The translations under genes and the position numbers were made by a program. A stretch of 15,300 nucleotides of DNA, taken from contig JACQAJ010000057.1 in assembly GCA_016195045.1 (NCBI GenBank), positions 1 through 15,300 on the forward strand, read 5' to 3'. Position 1 is the stretch's first letter; every line of letters begins with the position of its first letter. This document shows positions 1 through 5,261 of this stretch, piece by piece. Under the pieces are notes generated by a model. It did not search any database. It was given only the letters and a program-made list of their open reading frames with translations, and was not told where the DNA came from. The stretch comes from Candidatus Azambacteria bacterium (lineage in GTDB: Bacteria > Patescibacteriota > Minisyncoccia > GWC2-36-17 > JACQAJ01).

Positions 1-1
1 G

Positions 2-184
2 GCTTCCTCGACTTTAACTTGGACCTCAACCAACGCTACTTCTTGTTCCGCTGTTTGGACTATTTTGACTGGAACTTCAGGCAGTAAATCAGTTACTCCG
101 CCCAACACGACAACTTACACTATGACTTGTACTGGTGCTGGTGGATCAGGAAATGCTTCGGCAATCGTGACGGTGGCAAAATGA
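2..184 (+). CDS. C-terminal end of a surface protein with an Ig-like repeat (partial)
   Basis: An open frame enters from the left edge and stops at TGA 182-184, giving 60 residues. The peptide is rich in Thr, Ser and Gly. It has the pattern of a bacterial Ig-like beta-sandwich: TWTSTNATSCSA, then GTSGSKSVTP, TTTYTMTCTGAGG and a closing VTVAK strand. Repeats of this kind are common in very large secreted or cell-wall proteins of Parcubacteria-type genomes. Two cysteines could form a disulphide. No membrane anchor or sorting signal follows the last strand, so this is simply the C-terminus. The rest of the protein lies outside the window, so its role (adhesion, surface layer or pilus-like) cannot be judged. 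Confidence 0.7.
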   Translation, partial: ASSTLTWTSTNATSCSAVWTILTGTSGSKSVTPPNTTTYTMTCTGAGGSGNASAIVTVAK

Positions 185-215
185 TGGTTCTTTAAAAATT
201 ATAATAGATAAATTA

Positions 216-268
216 TAGAAGTTGGAAACTAGAATATGAATAATTCGCATTCTAATTTCCCACTTCTA
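216..268. repeat. Imperfect inverted repeat (long hairpin)
   Basis: Three complementary blocks, TAGAAGT/ACTTCTA, GGAAA/TTTCC and TAGAAT/ATTCTA, are separated by single mismatches and enclose a 13-nt loop. This gives a hairpin of about 18 bp between the surface-protein stop and the lipoprotein gene. No T-run follows on the + strand, so it is a poor intrinsic terminator. It could protect an RNA end or be a small palindromic repeat. Confidence 0.55.
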
Positions 269-309
269 TAAGAGAAGTAGGGGCTTAACAATAAAGAAAA
301 GGAGAAAAA

Positions 310-1275
310 ATGAAGACGAGATCACTGGTATTGTCCATGATTTTTTTGTTAGCGTTTTTTGGTGGTTGTGGTGATCATGAAACCGCCACCACTGCTACAA
401 ATACGGCGGCCACTGAGGGAGAAAAATTTGTTGCCGTTGTTGGAGGAGATATCGTAGAGGGTGTCATTGGTGAGGAAACACCCTTAAAGGTATTGGTTGG
501 CGGATTTCCTGGTTCGAGTTTCAATTTTCCTGCCAAAAACGATGGCAGGTTGGTTTTTACTTCACCGGGACCAGCCGGGGATTGTCCTTATCCGGGGATT
601 TTTACCAAAGAAGATGGTCAGCCAATAAAAAGGTTGACTGGTAAAAATTCAGACGGGGGGTGTGACGGCTTATTTTATAGTCGCCCCACTATAACCAGTG
701 AGGGAAAAGTCTTTTACGACACCCACAATTCGGTTGACGGAGTGGATAGAATTTATTCCATTCCATTTGATGGGGGAAATCCCACATTGCTGGCGGGTAC
801 GAACAATGCTATTCAGGCAACCTTCCGGGGAGGAAAGTTATTTTATAATTTCACTGGGGGGGAGGAACCAAAGCTCTTCTCTGGAACGACTGGACAGTTG
901 ATCCCAGACTCGGTCAGTACTAGCAGCCAGACGGAGCTGGCTCCAAGTCATGACGGAAGTCGGATCGTTTTTTCGTTAGGGGGCGATAATTTCAAAAACT
1001 TGGCCATTTTTGATGGCACGGTTTTGAAAGAATTAACGTCTCCCGTCACAGGAGTCTGTGATGTCCAATCTGATTGGACCATTAACGAGAAGAAAATTAT
1101 ATTTTTGAGATTCATCGGGGCTCTGTCAGGGACTCCCCCGGTGATTTCTTCTTGTTTTACGGACCCTTCGCCGTCGGTATTTTTTATCAATGCCGATGGG
1201 TCGGGATTGGTTTTAGTTAAAGAGCTCGAGGGGGCGACCTCGATCTCTATTGTAAGATTAAAATTAGGTGGATGA
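310..1275 (+). CDS. Predicted lipoprotein with beta-propeller-like (TolB/PD40-type) repeats
   Basis: The 321-residue protein begins with a lipoprotein-type signal peptide: basic MKTRS, hydrophobic stretch 6-17, then a lipobox-like FGGC ending at Cys20. A Thr/Ala-rich linker (about 24-36) follows. The rest holds recurring short units such as YSIPFDGGNP (about 149-158), RIVFSLGGD (about 218) and FINADGSGL (about 293). These resemble blades of TolB/WD40-like propellers. Mature protein would be lipid-anchored outside the membrane. The ATG at 310 has a clear AAGGAG at 299-304, which is rare in this window and fixes the start. Base composition is richer in G than in map or the ATPase gene. A strong hairpin terminator follows, so it is probably transcribed alone. 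The propeller call is from repeat pattern only, and substrate and partner are unknown. Confidence 0.75.
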   Translation: MKTRSLVLSMIFLLAFFGGCGDHETATTATNTAATEGEKFVAVVGGDIVEGVIGEETPLKVLVGGFPGSSFNFPAKNDGRLVFTSPGPAGDCPYPGIFTKEDGQPIKRLTGKNSDGGCDGLFYSRPTITSEGKVFYDTHNSVDGVDRIYSIPFDGGNPTLLAGTNNAIQATFRGGKLFYNFTGGEEPKLFSGTTGQLIPDSVSTSSQTELAPSHDGSRIVFSLGGDNFKNLAIFDGTVLKELTSPVTGVCDVQSDWTINEKKIIFLRFIGALSGTPPVISSCFTDPSPSVFFINADGSGLVLVKELEGATSISIVRLKLGG

Positions 1276-1306
1276 CGAGGTCATTCACCAAAAGGAAAGT
1301 AAGAAG

Positions 1307-1338
1307 AAGGCGGGGTCTGAAATATTAGATCCCGCCTT
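1307..1338 (+). terminator. Terminator hairpin after the lipoprotein gene
   Basis: A 12-bp stem (AAGGCGGGGTCT with AGATCCCGCCTT, one G-T pair) closes an 8-nt loop 32 bases after the stop codon. The following T-run is short (TTT, then AAAATTCTC), so termination may be incomplete. Confidence 0.7.
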
Positions 1339-1407
1339 TAAAATTCTCTAATTTTTCTCTTTATTTCCCAGATGTCAGACATACTGGAAACAGGTTAATG
1401 AAATATT

Positions 1408-1440
1408 AAAAAGCGATGTCAAATAGACCATCGCCTTTTT
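1408..1440. terminator. Second, probably bidirectional, terminator hairpin
   Basis: AAAAA-GCGATG pairs with CATCGC-C-TTTTT around a short loop. The A-tract on one side and T-tract on the other allow termination from either strand. It lies between the lipoprotein gene and map and would separate the two transcription units. The rest of 1276-1546 shows no convincing gene or promoter. Confidence 0.65.
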
Positions 1441-1546
1441 ACTCTCTTGAAAGGAGATTTATCTCACTCTCAAATTATAATCAGCATACATATTTACAGA
1501 TTTTGTCAACTGGACTTAGATGGATTTTTGATTTAGCATATTTTAT

Positions 1547-2311
1547 ATGTTTAAACTAAAAACTAAGGAACAAATTAAAATTATTAGAGAAGGAGGGCGG
1601 ATTTTGGCGGAAGTTTTAAAAATCTTAACTCGTGAGGTCAAGCCAGGAATTACGACCAATTATCTAGAAAACTTGGCTAGAAAATTATTAAAAGAAAGAA
1701 ATGCGGAAGGATCATTTTTAAATTATCACCCATCATTTTTAGATCAGCCGTATCCGGCCGTTCTTTGTACCTGTGTTAATGAAGAAATCGTTCACGCCAT
1801 TCCTTCTGGACGAGTTTTGCAAGAAGGCGATATTTTATCACTTGATTTTGGGGTTAAGTATCAAGGCTTAATGACTGATGCGGCTGTGACGGTTCCAGTG
1901 GGTCAGATTTCTCCTCAAGCCGAGAAATTAATTAAAGTTACCAGAGAAAGTTTGGAATTAGCGATGAAAGAAGTGGTTATCGGAAATCGATTAGGTGATT
2001 TGGGTTTTGTTATTCAGAATTGGATTGAGAGCAATGGTTTTCAGGTTGTCGATGGATTATGCGGTCATGGAGTGGGGATTGATGTTCACGAAGAGCCGAA
2101 TGTTTTAAATTCTGGAAAGCGGGGGACTGGGATGAAATTAGTTGAAGGTATGGTGATTGCCATTGAACCGATGGCAGCGATTGGTAGTACTAAAATAAAA
2201 CTAGGTAAAGATGGTTTCGGATATCAAACTCTAGATGGTAGTCTCTCGGCTCATTTTGAACACACTATTGCCATCACTAAAGATGGTCCTTGGATTTTAA
2301 CAGAGTTATAA
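1547..2311 (+). CDS. map: Methionine aminopeptidase, type I
   Basis: This cytosolic metallo-enzyme removes the initiator methionine from nascent proteins. The 254-residue length is normal for bacterial type I enzymes. All five metal ligands of the family can be placed: Asp100 (LSLDFG), Asp111 (MTDAA), His174 (CGHGVG), Glu207 (IEPM) and Glu238 (FEHT). The substrate-binding His is at 83 (NEEIVHAIP), and another conserved His is at 181. There is no type II insert and no N-terminal zinc-finger extension. The ATG at 1547 starts the conserved N-terminal helix (TKEQIKIIREGG), but no Shine-Dalgarno sequence precedes it. The gene stands alone, after two terminators and before the repeat-rich 2312-2605 spacer, rather than beside adk, secY or infA as in many bacteria. 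Confidence 0.96.
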   Translation: MFKLKTKEQIKIIREGGRILAEVLKILTREVKPGITTNYLENLARKLLKERNAEGSFLNYHPSFLDQPYPAVLCTCVNEEIVHAIPSGRVLQEGDILSLDFGVKYQGLMTDAAVTVPVGQISPQAEKLIKVTRESLELAMKEVVIGNRLGDLGFVIQNWIESNGFQVVDGLCGHGVGIDVHEEPNVLNSGKRGTGMKLVEGMVIAIEPMAAIGSTKIKLGKDGFGYQTLDGSLSAHFEHTIAITKDGPWILTEL

Positions 2312-2411
2312 AATAGAATCTAGCTAAAAGTAGATAGTAAGCGGAGAGCAATAGCGGACAGTAAACAAAAGAAATTATTTTAAAAATTAATTCAAGTCCT
2401 ATTTCAATCCA

Positions 2412-2451
2412 TTGTCCATCATCTCGAACGGCCGTCTAATTTGGTGGACAA
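2412..2451 (+). repeat. 40-bp palindromic repeat, outer (third) copy
   Basis: It starts TTGTCCATC, has the core ACGGCCGT (2428-2435) and ends GGTGGACAA. It matches the copy at 2535-2574 at 38 of 40 positions, in the same orientation. The 13-bp sequence ttattttaaaaat lies on both sides of it (2375-2387 and 2464-2476), so this copy may have inserted separately or be left from an earlier event. Confidence 0.8.
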
Positions 2452-2487
2452 GTAACCAGTTAGTTATTTTAAAAATAATCCCTTTGA

Positions 2488-2538
2488 GATGTCTTTCCTG
2501 TTGTGATGTCTTTTCTGTTGTGATGTTTTTCCTTTTGT
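2488..2538 (+). repeat. Three tandem 17-bp repeats abutting the element end
   Basis: Units at 2488-2504, 2505-2521 and 2522-2538 share the pattern gatgtctttcctgttgt. The third is diverged and its last four bases (ttgt) are also the first four of the 40-bp palindrome. The array is T-rich, non-coding, and directly outside the left end of the candidate element. Confidence 0.75.
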
Positions 2539-2574
2539 CCACCATCTCGAACGGCCGTCTAACTTGGTGGACAA
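2535..2574 (+). repeat. Left inverted palindrome of the PaaX/Cas2-like element
   Basis: A 40-bp imperfect palindrome starting TTGTCCACC and ending GGTGGACAA, with the core ACGGCCGT at its centre. It ends 31 bases before the chosen start codon, so it could also act as an operator for the gene. Confidence 0.85.
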
Positions 2575-2605
2575 GTTGAATAAAGGGGTTTATATTGTAT
2601 TTAAT

Positions 2606-3184
2606 ATGACTAAAGGATCAATGCTGTTAAAAATTTTAACCACTATTAGTGATCAAACAGTTGATTTCTTGGCTATTCTGGAAAGTTTGGTTTTAGTTCG
2701 TCACGGAGATTCATTAGGAAAGATGCAATACGAACATTATCAGCGTCAAGAAAAAAGATTGTCTGAGCGTTTAACAAGAGATAGTCAAAAAGAAAGTAAA
2801 AGACGTTTACAGAGATATATTTCTAAACTCAAGCAAGATGGTTTAATAGAACTCACTAAAGAAAATCAAATATCGCTAACCTCTCGGGGATTCGATAAGA
2901 TAGAAGAACTCAAATCTAGGCCGTATAATCAAGGATTCCAAATAGAAGAAAGTTCTCAAGTGATTATTATTAGTTTTGATATTCCAGAGAAATATCGAAA
3001 AAATCGAAATTGGCTTAGAGGGGTTTTAAAATTTTTAAATTTTGAAATGGTTCATCAAAGTACTTGGGTGGGAAAAATAAAAATTCCAGAAAAATTACTG
3101 GAACAGTTGGAAAAGATGGAAATTTTAAAGTACATTAAAATATTCGAAGTAACTAAAACTGGTACATTGAAAGAGTTAAAATAG
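2606..3184 (+). CDS. PaaX-like protein with C-terminal Cas2-like fold
   Basis: This 192-residue protein has two parts. Residues about 62-95 look like a winged helix-turn-helix (RRLQRYISKLKQDGLIEL, then a beta-wing ending LTSRG). Residues about 117-183 resemble the ferredoxin-like Cas2/PaaX C-terminal domain: strand IIISFDIPE with Asp125 at the position of the Cas2 acidic residue, then RNWLRGVLKFLNFEMVHQST and WVGKI. Such proteins are often labelled Cas2 in CPR genomes, but no cas1, effector or CRISPR array is visible here. I chose ATG 2606. The frame stays open upstream to a TTG at 2564, but those codons lie in or just after the palindrome. The position between inverted palindromes suggests a DNA-binding or DNA-end-processing role for the element. 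Nuclease activity is not shown. Confidence 0.75.
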   Translation: MTKGSMLLKILTTISDQTVDFLAILESLVLVRHGDSLGKMQYEHYQRQEKRLSERLTRDSQKESKRRLQRYISKLKQDGLIELTKENQISLTSRGFDKIEELKSRPYNQGFQIEESSQVIIISFDIPEKYRKNRNWLRGVLKFLNFEMVHQSTWVGKIKIPEKLLEQLEKMEILKYIKIFEVTKTGTLKELK

Positions 3185-3209
3185 CTTAGAAAGAGTTTAA
3201 AATAGCTTA
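3169..3209 (+). repeat. Tandem duplication across the stop codon
   Basis: The 20-bp sequence gaaagagttaaaatagctta (3169-3188), which contains the stop codon of the PaaX/Cas2-like gene, is repeated with one added T at 3189-3209. It looks like a recent slippage duplication and leaves the protein unchanged. Confidence 0.8.
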
Positions 3210-3236
3210 TTCAACCAGTTCGTGTAGAAAATTCAC

Positions 3237-3276
3237 TTGTCCACTAAGTCGGACGGCCGTCCGAGATGGTGGACAA
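3237..3276 (-). repeat. Right inverted palindrome of the PaaX/Cas2-like element
   Basis: A 40-bp palindrome that is more symmetric than the left copies: its centre is TCGGACGGCCGTCCGA. In reverse complement it matches the copy at 2535-2574 at 36 of 40 positions, so it lies in inverted orientation. Confidence 0.85.
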
Positions 3277-3301
3277 TATGATTAAGATCTCATAAAGGTA
3301 A

Positions 3302-3352
3302 TGTCTTTAGAATAGCTAACTAAAAAGTATTGTCTTTAGAATAGCTAACTAA
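3302..3352 (+). repeat. Two direct repeats outside the right end of the element
   Basis: A 22-bp sequence starting tgtctttagaatagc occurs at 3302-3323 and 3331-3352, a 29-bp period. It is non-coding. With the 17-bp array on the left side, both flanks of the element carry short tandem repeats. Confidence 0.75.
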
Positions 3353-3357
3353 CTAGT

Positions 3358-3393
3358 TAAAAAAAGACCTTAGCAAAAATTGATAATAAGGTT
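3358..3393 (-). terminator. Intrinsic terminator of the tmRNA gene
   Basis: Read on the minus strand, AACCTTA pairs with TAAGGT(C) around an AT-rich loop and is followed by TCTTTTTTT. It lies about 60 bases beyond the tmRNA 3' end. The stem is short (6-7 bp) but the T-run is good. Confidence 0.55.
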
Positions 3394-3420
3394 ATTTTCG
3401 CCCGTTATTTGTAATCGTAC

Positions 3421-3448
3421 TTTTTACTTTCTAGTTTCTATTTTCTAA
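3421..3448. repeat. Heptameric repeat, four units
   Basis: Units tttttac, tttctag, tttctat and tttctaa follow one another in a 7-bp phase immediately beyond the tmRNA 3' end. They belong to the 7-bp pattern seen in other spacers of the window. Confidence 0.55.
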
Positions 3449-3453
3449 TTTTG

Positions 3454-3864
3454 TGGTGGAGATGACGGGAATTGAACCCGTGTCTGAAAGATGAGATTTT
3501 TATGGTTTACAAGTTTAGTTAATTTGGTATTTCGCCAACTGTTTTAAAATTAACAAAAAGTAGTTAGCTAGTTCTGAATAATTTCGGAATTTTAAATCCA
3601 GATCATTCTTTAAAATTCCTATCTCAAAAGATGACGCCTTTATTAATTATTGAGAATCGTTAATAAAAACGGCGTTAAGCAAAAGCTAACGCTGGTTGTC
3701 CGACAAAACCGAAGTTAAAGACGGAAGCAACTTTGTCTGATAAGTTTTTTGCACTTATAGTTTGGACTTCATGATTAACTGAAGCCCTTGGTAGTTTTTT
3801 CAAAGATACCGCTTTGACTTGAATATAGAAATTCATTCCTTCGTCGAAGCCAAAATTCATCCCC
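3454..3864 (-). ncRNA. ssrA: tmRNA (transfer-messenger RNA)
   Basis: tmRNA frees stalled ribosomes and adds a degradation tag, working with SmpB. On the minus strand the 5' end reads GGGGATGAATTTTGGCTTCG, the classic tmRNA start. The 3' end has a T-arm with loop TTCAATT between CGGG and CCCG, then CATCTCC and an encoded ACCA. GGGGATG pairs with CATCTCC as a 7-bp acceptor stem with one G-U pair, which fixes the ends and gives 411 nt. The tag frame starts with the likely resume codon GCA (3750-3752) and ends at TAA 3675-3677. The tag has 25 residues, starting AKNLSDKV and ending GQPALAFA. This is long: about 8-15 residues is common, and E. coli has 11. No sign of a two-piece, permuted form. Confidence 0.95.
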
Positions 3865-3872
3865 GTTTTGTA

Positions 3873-3901
3873 ATCATAACAGATAATTTTTTGTAAGTCA
3901 A
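3873..3901 (-). promoter_or_regulatory. Promoter of the tmRNA gene
   Basis: On the minus strand, TTGACT (3896-3901), a 17-bp spacer and TATGAT (3873-3878) are followed 8 bases later by the GGGG of mature tmRNA. Transcription may therefore start at or very near the mature 5' end. Confidence 0.8.
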
Positions 3902-3908
3902 ATTAGGC

Positions 3909-3936
3909 TTGACAAATAAGTTTAATATGCTACGAT
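3909..3936 (+). promoter_or_regulatory. Divergent promoter of the 4101-4976 gene
   Basis: TTGACA (3909-3914), a 16-bp spacer and TACGAT (3931-3936) with an extended -10 TGC just before it. It lies only 7 bp from the -35 box of the tmRNA promoter, which points the other way. Predicted transcript start is near 3943, giving a leader of about 158 nt. Confidence 0.75.
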
Positions 3937-3942
3937 AGTTGG

Positions 3943-4094
3943 TGAGTGGGAAGAGATATGTACCTTGAAAACCCACTTATTTATAACTTTTGGGGCTCTC
4001 TTTTGAGGGTCCTTAGTTCCGCCGATGGCGGATATTTTGTCCCCAGAATGGGGGCTTCATTAAACCGCGATTTATCGCGGTTAATTAAGGAGGT
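3943..4094 (+). promoter_or_regulatory. Structured 5' leader with three hairpins and a strong ribosome binding site
   Basis: The leader holds three compact hairpins in a row: TCCGCC/GGCGGA (4018-4032), CCCC/GGGG (4041-4053) and AACCGCGA/TCGCGGTT with a TTTA loop (4063-4082). The last ends five bases before AAGGAGGT (4087-4094), which lies 6 bases before the ATG at 4101. None is followed by a T-run, so they are not terminators. They may protect the message, act at translation or bind a protein. I recognise no known riboswitch class. Confidence 0.5.
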
Positions 4095-4100
4095 AGGAAA

Positions 4101-4976
4101 ATGGCAAAAGGAAAGGCCCAAGAGGCCAAAACTACAAAAAAAAATACGGCGGCCGAAGAGGCTGCCAAGGTCAAGGCCGAAAAGCCCAAGGCACAAGTCG
4201 ATGGCGGAGTAAAACCGCCATTGAATTATGAGGAGGGGGCCGATTTTGGCGGGCAACCAAAGAAAAGGGGGATTGAGGTGGTCTTGGAGGAGGTCTCTGC
4301 TGAGGCGACGGCCGAAAAGGCAGAGTTTTTCAAGACGGTGACGTCGTTGATGGAAGCCAGGGAGAAGAGGCATGGAGCCATTAAAATGCTTGCCGGTTTC
4401 ATGCGGACAGCAACCCTGGAGAATAAGAGAAAAGAGGCTGAACAAGTGCTCGCGGAAACAAAAGCATTTGTCGCTAAGAGTGAAAAAGTTTTATTCGCCT
4501 TAGCCTCTAAGCGGCCAGTTGAGACCGCAAGCTTCGTCATTGAGGGCCTGAAAGACTTAATTAAAAGACTTCCAGAAGCAGCTAAAAAGTTTGACCTCAG
4601 CCAGAAGTCTGGCCGGGATGAATTTTTTGGGTTGTGGAGGGACAAGTTTTTTAACTTTGTTCTCCACGATGTGCCAAAAGTCTTGGCCCTCAATATTTAT
4701 TGCCAAATTAGCGAAGATGATATTAAGTATCTTCGCGAAAAGAAGGGATTGACGGATGGGGATTTGGCGGCGGTCAGTCTCCGAATTGGCCAATCGATTT
4801 GGGCCATAGGGGAGATGAAGGATGGTAAATTCGTTTTGGATGGGACGAACTACCATAAAAAAAACATCCATCGGTTAGTGGTATTGTCCAGACAAAGGGT
4901 CGATAACCTCAACCGAAAAGCGGAGAGGGCTGAAAATTGGGCCCGAAAAAGACGGTTACAAATCGCCAGCCAATAA
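4101..4976 (+). CDS. Unknown protein with Lys/Ala-rich disordered N-terminus
   Basis: I do not recognise this 291-residue protein. Residues 1-35 are almost only Lys, Ala, Glu, Gln and Thr and are probably disordered, much like tails of nucleic-acid-binding proteins. Residues about 60-175 are predicted mostly helical and charged (AEKAEFFKTVTSLMEAREKR, then KRKEAEQVLAETKAF). Residues 180-291 look like a more compact globular domain, with FFGLWRDKFFNFVLHD, EDDIKYLREKKGLTDGDLAAVSLRIG, and a basic C-terminus (NRKAERAENWARKRRLQ). There is no signal peptide or membrane segment, so it is cytosolic. The optimal ribosome binding site, strong promoter and structured leader suggest high expression. The gene is richer in G+C than its neighbours, with frequent GCC, GGG and AAG codons. 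A terminator-like hairpin follows, so it appears to be a single-gene unit. Confidence 0.7.
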   Translation: MAKGKAQEAKTTKKNTAAEEAAKVKAEKPKAQVDGGVKPPLNYEEGADFGGQPKKRGIEVVLEEVSAEATAEKAEFFKTVTSLMEAREKRHGAIKMLAGFMRTATLENKRKEAEQVLAETKAFVAKSEKVLFALASKRPVETASFVIEGLKDLIKRLPEAAKKFDLSQKSGRDEFFGLWRDKFFNFVLHDVPKVLALNIYCQISEDDIKYLREKKGLTDGDLAAVSLRIGQSIWAIGEMKDGKFVLDGTNYHKKNIHRLVVLSRQRVDNLNRKAERAENWARKRRLQIASQ

Positions 4977-4996
4977 GGGCTGGTGGTAAACTATGA

Positions 4997-5036
4997 GGGG
5001 GTCATCGCTTCGCGATAGACCCCCACAATCATTTTT
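4997..5036 (+). terminator. Intrinsic terminator after the 4101-4976 gene
   Basis: GGGGGTC-ATCGC pairs with GCGAT-A-GACCCCC around a TTC loop, giving 12 bp with one bulged A. It is followed within 12 bases by TTTTT (5032-5036). Confidence 0.65.
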
Positions 5037-5067
5037 GAAAGCTAGTTTTATTGGAACTCCCCACAGG

Positions 5068-5149
5068 TGTCATCCTGAGTGAAGCAAAGAATCTAAATAA
5101 TACCAAATTAAATAAGATTCTTCACCGCCAGATGGCGGTTCAGAATGAC
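5068..5149. repeat. Inverted-repeat element of the GTCATTCTGA type
   Basis: The left arm (5068-5094) reads tgtcatcctgag, then gaatct. The right arm (5115-5149) reads agattcttc, the small hairpin accgccagatggcggt, then tcagaatgac. The arms are complementary except for that hairpin, present only on the right. Dispersed repeats with such ends are common in many bacterial genomes. The remaining spacer 4977-5261 shows only an AT-rich stretch with a TATAAT at 5217-5222 that lacks a convincing -35 box. Confidence 0.7.
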
Positions 5150-5261
5150 GAAAAGATGGTATTGAAGAATGAGCTGTGAGGGCTATTCGTTTATATTAAA
5201 TGCCATTCTATTTTTTTATAATAAATGATATTATTTATATAGTTTAGATTAATAAAATAAT

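Larger units (their letters stand above)
2535..3276 (+). mobile_element. Candidate compact mobile element: PaaX/Cas2-like gene between inverted palindromes
   Basis: A single gene (2606-3184) is bounded by 40-bp palindromes at 2535-2574 and 3237-3276. The asymmetric parts of the two copies are inverted relative to each other: reversing one matches the other at 36 of 40 positions. They therefore behave as terminal inverted repeats of a unit about 742 bp long. No target-site duplication is obvious outside the ends. No DDE, HUH, serine or tyrosine recombinase gene is present. If it moves, either the encoded protein or a host or trans-acting enzyme must act on the ends. The alternative is a non-mobile regulator gene with operator-like palindromes on both sides. 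Confidence 0.5.

Noticed and set aside
216..268. Terminator for the surface-protein gene
   Set aside because: The hairpin is good, but no T-run follows on the plus strand, so I list it only as an inverted repeat.
1502..1540. Promoter for map with TTGTCA at 1503-1508
   Set aside because: No acceptable -10 box at 16-18 bp spacing.
2564..2605. TTG start at 2564 for the PaaX/Cas2-like protein
   Set aside because: The first codons would come from the palindrome and add residues unlike the family. ATG 2606 gives a normal N-terminus.
2412..3276. CRISPR array suggested by the Cas2-like gene and repeated 40-bp sequences
   Set aside because: There are only three copies, they are palindromic, one is inverted, and spacing is 83 and 662 bp. 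No cas1 or effector gene is present.
3675..3860. A 61-codon minus-strand reading frame
   Set aside because: It lies inside the tmRNA gene. Only its last 25 codons, the tag, are translated.
3981..4871. Long open frames on the minus strand opposite the 4101-4976 gene
   Set aside because: They are shadows of a G-rich plus-strand gene that has a strong promoter, leader and ribosome binding site. Their translations show no recognisable domain.
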